Positions 43,355 to 46,819 of a stretch of 46,819 nucleotides of DNA are shown here, in pieces. The stretch spans positions 1 through 46,819 of the forward strand of contig JAEZKP010000022.1 in the NCBI GenBank assembly GCA_023436145.1, in the 5' to 3' direction. Numbering within the stretch: the stretch's first letter is position 1; each line of letters starts with the position of its first letter. The notes beneath the pieces are model-generated. The model was not told the DNA's origin. It did not search any database and was given only the letters and a program-made list of their open reading frames with translations. This stretch comes from Fibrobacterota bacterium. Its GTDB lineage: Bacteria; Fibrobacterota; Chitinivibrionia; Chitinivibrionales; Chitinispirillaceae. Both the position numbers and the translations under genes were made by a program.

Positions 43355-43660
43355 ATGCGATATGACGAACTCTCTTTATTGACCTCTAATATTATCGAAA
43401 AAGCTGGAGAAATCTCTGATCCGCTTAAAGTGGACCTGGAAAATATGATGATCGAATGTGATTCCGAAAATCATTTCCTTAATTCCATGCTGGATTATGT
43501 GGAAATCATTCAGGATGATCCTCTGGAGTATCTTAATAACGCTGATTATGACACCACTACCGACCTTTCATCATTTAAAAAATCAATAGATGATCTCCAC
43601 AATCTGATAATTCATGTCCTATCGGTTCCCTTATCCTCCAGAAATCAAAACTCCCCCTGA
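43355..43660 (+). CDS. Hypothetical acidic protein, 101 residues
   Basis: A small acidic cytoplasmic protein, mostly helical in appearance (LLTSNIIEKAGEISDPLKVD; SFKKSIDDLHNLIIHVLSV). AGGAG lies 6-7 bases before the ATG. No signal peptide, membrane helix or recognised motif. It sits between the divergent ftsH and the convergent GT4 gene. Confidence 0.65.
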   Translation: MRYDELSLLTSNIIEKAGEISDPLKVDLENMMIECDSENHFLNSMLDYVEIIQDDPLEYLNNADYDTTTDLSSFKKSIDDLHNLIIHVLSVPLSSRNQNSP

Positions 43661-43671
43661 ATACCACTCTG

Positions 43672-44784
43672 TTACTTATAAGGAAACCTCTCCCAGGCAT
43701 CATCCACGAATGCCTTGAATTCCTGCTCGAAACGGGAACGGGGAAATCTTTCTGCATTCTTGCGTATCACACAGGGATCAAAACTATCTTCCATTTTAAG
43801 AAATTTATTGATAGTATCCACCAGATCCACTGGATTCTGTTTATGAAAAAACATACCAGTCTTTCCCTCTATAACCGTCTCCAGCGCTCCTCCACGGCCA
43901 AATGCTATTACCGGTAACCCGGATGCCTGTGCCTCCACATTTACAATGCCGAAATCCTCCTCAGCAGAAAAAACAAATGCCCGTGCTTTGCTTAATAACT
44001 TCTCCACCTCATGGTGTGGTTGCTGCCCCAAAAACTCGATCGTCGGTCCTGCAATACTCTTTAGCATGTTCTTGCTGGGACCCTCTCCTATAATCAGAAG
44101 TGGCAGTTTAAGTCGGTTAAACGCTTCTATTATCACATCCAGCCGCTTATAGGGCACTAATCTGGAAACTGTTATAAAGTAGTTTTCCCTTTTTTCGCTA
44201 ATGTAAAACCTCTCCACATCTACCGGTGGATAGATCACTTTCGCCTGACGGTTATAACATTTCCATATCCGGTGGGCAATATAATTGGAATTGGCTACAA
44301 ATTCATTGACCCTGTTGGCAGAAATCACATCCCACATTCTTATATAGTGAAGAACCATTCTGGTGATAAAGCTCTTTATCCCACCCTTTAAACCCGCAGC
44401 CTCGAGATACTCAAAGGTGAGATCCCAGATATAGCGCATGGGAGAATGGCAATAGCAGATATGAAGCTGATCCGAAGAGTTCAGGGCCCCTTTGGCTACT
44501 GCATACGATGAAGAGATTATGATCTTATGCTCCCGCAAGTCAAACTGCTCTACAGCCATGGGAAACAGTGGAAGGAAAAACCGGTGGTGCTTCCTGGCTA
44601 ACGGAAAGCGCTGAAGAACCGATGTCTTTATCCTTTCGTTTTCATAAATTGTACCCCTCACCTGATCCGGATCATGAAACAGAGTGTAGATAGTTCCCGG
44701 GTAGAGTTTATAAATCGACTGCAGTACACTTTCCGCTCCGGCTAAAGTTACCAACCATTCATGAATTATCGCTGTATTGACCAT
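43672..44784 (-). CDS. GT-B glycosyltransferase, family GT4-like
   Basis: A 370-residue GT4-like enzyme. N-terminal: AIIHEWLVTLAGAESVL, the glycine-rich loop of the acceptor domain, then a segment on an army of dangerous contacts YAVAKGALNSSDQ and CYCHSPMRYIWDL (conserved HSPMRY motif of this group). The donor domain begins YFITVSRLVPYKRLDVIIEA and carries EEDFGIVNVEAQASGLPVIA (E-x7-E) with FGRGGALETV. ATG 44784 fits the family start; the frame is open to 44958 but that would overlap the divergent ABC gene. WbaZ-type mannosyltransferases share this HSPMRY plan. Acceptor unknown. Confidence 0.9.
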   Translation of the reverse strand: MVNTAIIHEWLVTLAGAESVLQSIYKLYPGTIYTLFHDPDQVRGTIYENERIKTSVLQRFPLARKHHRFFLPLFPMAVEQFDLREHKIIISSSYAVAKGALNSSDQLHICYCHSPMRYIWDLTFEYLEAAGLKGGIKSFITRMVLHYIRMWDVISANRVNEFVANSNYIAHRIWKCYNRQAKVIYPPVDVERFYISEKRENYFITVSRLVPYKRLDVIIEAFNRLKLPLLIIGEGPSKNMLKSIAGPTIEFLGQQPHHEVEKLLSKARAFVFSAEEDFGIVNVEAQASGLPVIAFGRGGALETVIEGKTGMFFHKQNPVDLVDTINKFLKMEDSFDPCVIRKNAERFPRSRFEQEFKAFVDDAWERFPYK

Positions 44785-44958
44785 AGCCCAATTGTATAAT
44801 GAAAGGTTATTGACTGCTATAAGAATCTGAATTGTAGCAGACTGCCATTTCTGCCATTGGAAACAACCGGTCGGATTTGTTATTTTTCCAGACTGATTCT
44901 TCAAGTTATTAGTGCGCCTCTTGAGGTCGACAATACACATCAGAACCGGATAATTCAA

Positions 44959-46500
44959 ATGTGTGAAAAGTATGTTCCTCTTATAGCCCTGGATAAGGTG
45001 TCTATTCGTCTTTGGGAGAGAATTGTTTTTGATAAAATATCCTGGAAAATCTATCCTGATGAGTTCTGGGCTGTCACAGGGAATGCCGGTTGTGGAAAAT
45101 CAGTATTGGCCAGAGTATTGCGTGGAGAATTCCCCCTTACTACCGGCCAGATAGAGTATAATTTTAAAAAAAGCGACAACCCTTTTCTGGGTGATGATCC
45201 ACAGATGAAAATCGGGTATGTAGGATTCGATCTGAATCGTCAGATGAAACCGGACCAAAACCGGTTTGTGCAGTCAAGATACTGGAGTAATGATGAATCT
45301 TTAACCGTTAGAAATTTTCTAAGTAAAGAGCAGGTGTATCAGATCAATCCTTTTGAGATAATTAATAAACGGATGAAATCATCATCTTTCAATCAAACCC
45401 GGAGGGAACTTCTTCAGTTATTCCAGATTGAAAATCTGTTAAGCAGGGAAGTTGATATGCTTTCAAACGGGGAATGCAGAAAAGTGACTATGGTTCATGA
45501 ACTTTTAAAAGAACCACAGCTTCTGATTTTGGATAATCCGTTTCAGGGCCTGGATTCCCGATACAGAAACCATCTTTGCAATACCATTATTCCTTTATTG
45601 ATCAGCAGAGGTATTACCTGCATGTTTATTACTTGCGACAAAAATGATCTCCCCGGAAATGTAACTCATCTGCTGGAAATCGATTCCTTTAAAATAAAAT
45701 CATCGGGGCCTTGGAAACATTGTGGGAAACTGACAGATAAAATAAAGCAGTCTGCCGTTTTTCCCGGAAAAAAGTCAGCCGAATCCGTCGTGTTCTTTTC
45801 AAATAACCATTCCGGATCTTGTCAGCCCCTGGTACAGATGAAACATGTGAACGTAAAAGCCGGTAGAAAAACTATTCTGAAAGATATCAACTGGATAATC
45901 AACAGAGGTGAACACTGGGCTGTAACAGGCTCTAATGGATCAGGGAAAACGACACTTCTGAGTCTGATCTTAGGAGACCATCCACAGATGTACGCGAACG
46001 ATATCGAGATATTCGGTGTACGCTGGGGGCATGGTTCAAATATATGGAGTGTCAAAAAAAGAATCGGATGGGTCTCTCCGGAATTGCAGGCCTGTTATTC
46101 TTTGCAAACCAATGGGTCTGATGTAGTACTCTCCGGATATTCTGACTCCATCGGATTATTTAGCAGACCTTCGAAGCAGAAAAGAGAAAGAGTGGCGAGA
46201 CTTTTCACCGCCTTTGGTATCTCTCAACTGGCAGAAATTCCATTTGGTTCCATGTCTGAGGGAAACCAGAGGTTGTTACTTGTATTACGGGCGATAGTAA
46301 AGGGTCCGGAATTACTTATTCTGGATGAACCCTGCCAGGGGTTGCCATCCGATTCGAGGCAACTGGTAATTTCAACAATCGATACGCTGGCTCTGCGATG
46401 TAATACCACCATAATTTTTGTAACCCATCAGCAGGACGAACTACCATTGTGCATCAACAAGATACTTGATCTTGGTATGCTACCATCACAAAGTAACTAG
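44959..46500 (+). CDS. Twin-ATPase ABC protein (ModF/PhrA-like)
   Basis: A 513-residue protein of two fused ABC nucleotide-binding domains without membrane helices. Domain one (~1-240): Walker A GNAGCGKS, signature MLSNGECRK, Walker B LLILDNPFQGLD. Domain two (~290-510): GSNGSGKT, signature SMSEGNQRL, Walker B LLILDEPCQGL, then VTHQQDE. Domain one has Asn instead of the catalytic Glu after Walker B Asp, so only domain two looks able to hydrolyse normally. This layout matches ModF/PhrA. ATG 44959 opens the first domain; the frame is open back to 44857. Divergent from the GT4 gene with ~175 bp between starts. Confidence 0.88.
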   Translation: MCEKYVPLIALDKVSIRLWERIVFDKISWKIYPDEFWAVTGNAGCGKSVLARVLRGEFPLTTGQIEYNFKKSDNPFLGDDPQMKIGYVGFDLNRQMKPDQNRFVQSRYWSNDESLTVRNFLSKEQVYQINPFEIINKRMKSSSFNQTRRELLQLFQIENLLSREVDMLSNGECRKVTMVHELLKEPQLLILDNPFQGLDSRYRNHLCNTIIPLLISRGITCMFITCDKNDLPGNVTHLLEIDSFKIKSSGPWKHCGKLTDKIKQSAVFPGKKSAESVVFFSNNHSGSCQPLVQMKHVNVKAGRKTILKDINWIINRGEHWAVTGSNGSGKTTLLSLILGDHPQMYANDIEIFGVRWGHGSNIWSVKKRIGWVSPELQACYSLQTNGSDVVLSGYSDSIGLFSRPSKQKRERVARLFTAFGISQLAEIPFGSMSEGNQRLLLVLRAIVKGPELLILDEPCQGLPSDSRQLVISTIDTLALRCNTTIIFVTHQQDELPLCINKILDLGMLPSQSN

Positions 46501-46819
46501 CACCTGAAATCATCTATATTTCAGGCAATGATGTGTATTGGGTAAGTTCAGTATAAGATCCGATAATTAAACTAAAAAATATAGCTTGCGAAAAAGGAAA
46601 TCAAAGAAATAACTCAATCGTTTAAGTTAGAACAAAAGGAAGCAGTAGCAGTCTTCATATGATGTGGAAAAAGCAACTATGCAATTGAAATCTACTCACA
46701 TATTGCCATTATTCAACTATATACGAACATAGGGTTTCCTCTGTATGGAACAATGCCCTTTATCAATTACTATTGAAGTGTAAAACTTTTCGACAAAGTT
46801 CGATTGAATTTACAAAACG
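46501..46819. other. End of window, no gene seen
   Basis: A short hairpin follows the ABC gene stop: cctgaaat (46503-46510) and atttcagg (46518-46525) with a 7-base loop and no T-tract. The remaining ~290 bp are AT-rich with no open frame or recognisable motif. Confidence 0.5.

Overview
The window is a chromosomal stretch of a moderately AT-rich, Gram-negative-type anaerobic bacterium. The best taxonomic hint is a 975-residue secreted protein with an N-terminal fibro-slime domain, Ig-like repeats and a FlgD-like tail (35703-38630). That architecture is typical of Fibrobacterota and relatives such as Chitinispirillum. A sensory-type [FeFe]-hydrogenase suggests anaerobic, H2-linked metabolism. 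The taxon is inferred. I see no phage, transposase, CRISPR array, rRNA or tRNA.

Layout. 1-2800: a glycosyltransferase and an ATP-grasp ligase, flanked by two inverted copies of a ~60-bp AT-rich repeat. 2834-4953: a small secreted protein, a TVP38/VTT membrane protein and a LysE-type exporter. 5074-6589: a NusG_II protein plus a Gx/EetB-like membrane protein with an EcfT-like C-terminal half. 6756-10399: a compact three-gene operon of a MoxR-type AAA+ ATPase, a 603-residue protein of uncertain family (DUF5682/TraB-like start) and a secreted unknown. 11092-18144: BipA, a sigma54 response regulator, a histidine kinase with a degenerate receiver, a small membrane protein, an acyl-carrier-like protein without its serine, and DNA polymerase IV. 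18222-21834: a GT2-like transferase, a PAC2 protein, a tRNA-dihydrouridine synthase whose 3' end lies in a repeat, a 56-residue zinc ribbon and a small unknown.

22111-27325 is the most striking segment: a membrane-anchored Ser/Thr kinase, a PAS-containing [FeFe]-hydrogenase of the sensory (HydS, group C-like) type lacking the proton-transfer cysteine, and a kinase-fold protein with its catalytic residues replaced. It reads as a possible H2- or redox-sensing phosphorylation module. 27396-33986 holds a nucleoside hydrolase, a B12-type radical SAM/acyltransferase pair (possibly lipid-related), HtpX, a DUF72 protein, a dCMP deaminase and RpiB. 34256-35657 is an ECF sigma factor, a one-helix membrane protein and a Spy/CnrX-like periplasmic protein with a Cys/His/Met-rich tail, resembling the CnrH-CnrY-CnrX metal-response arrangement.

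35703-46500: the fibro-slime protein, a Xer recombinase, RmlA-RmlC (dTDP-sugar synthesis), FtsH, a small unknown, a second GT4 glycosyltransferase and a twin-ATPase ABC protein. The two GT4 enzymes, the GT2-like enzyme, RmlA/C and the ATP-grasp protein all point to surface polysaccharide synthesis, but they are scattered rather than in one cluster. Starts were moved inward from the longest open frame where a Shine-Dalgarno sequence, family length or divergent overlap argued for it. All functions rest on motif reading and remembered family features, without database searches.
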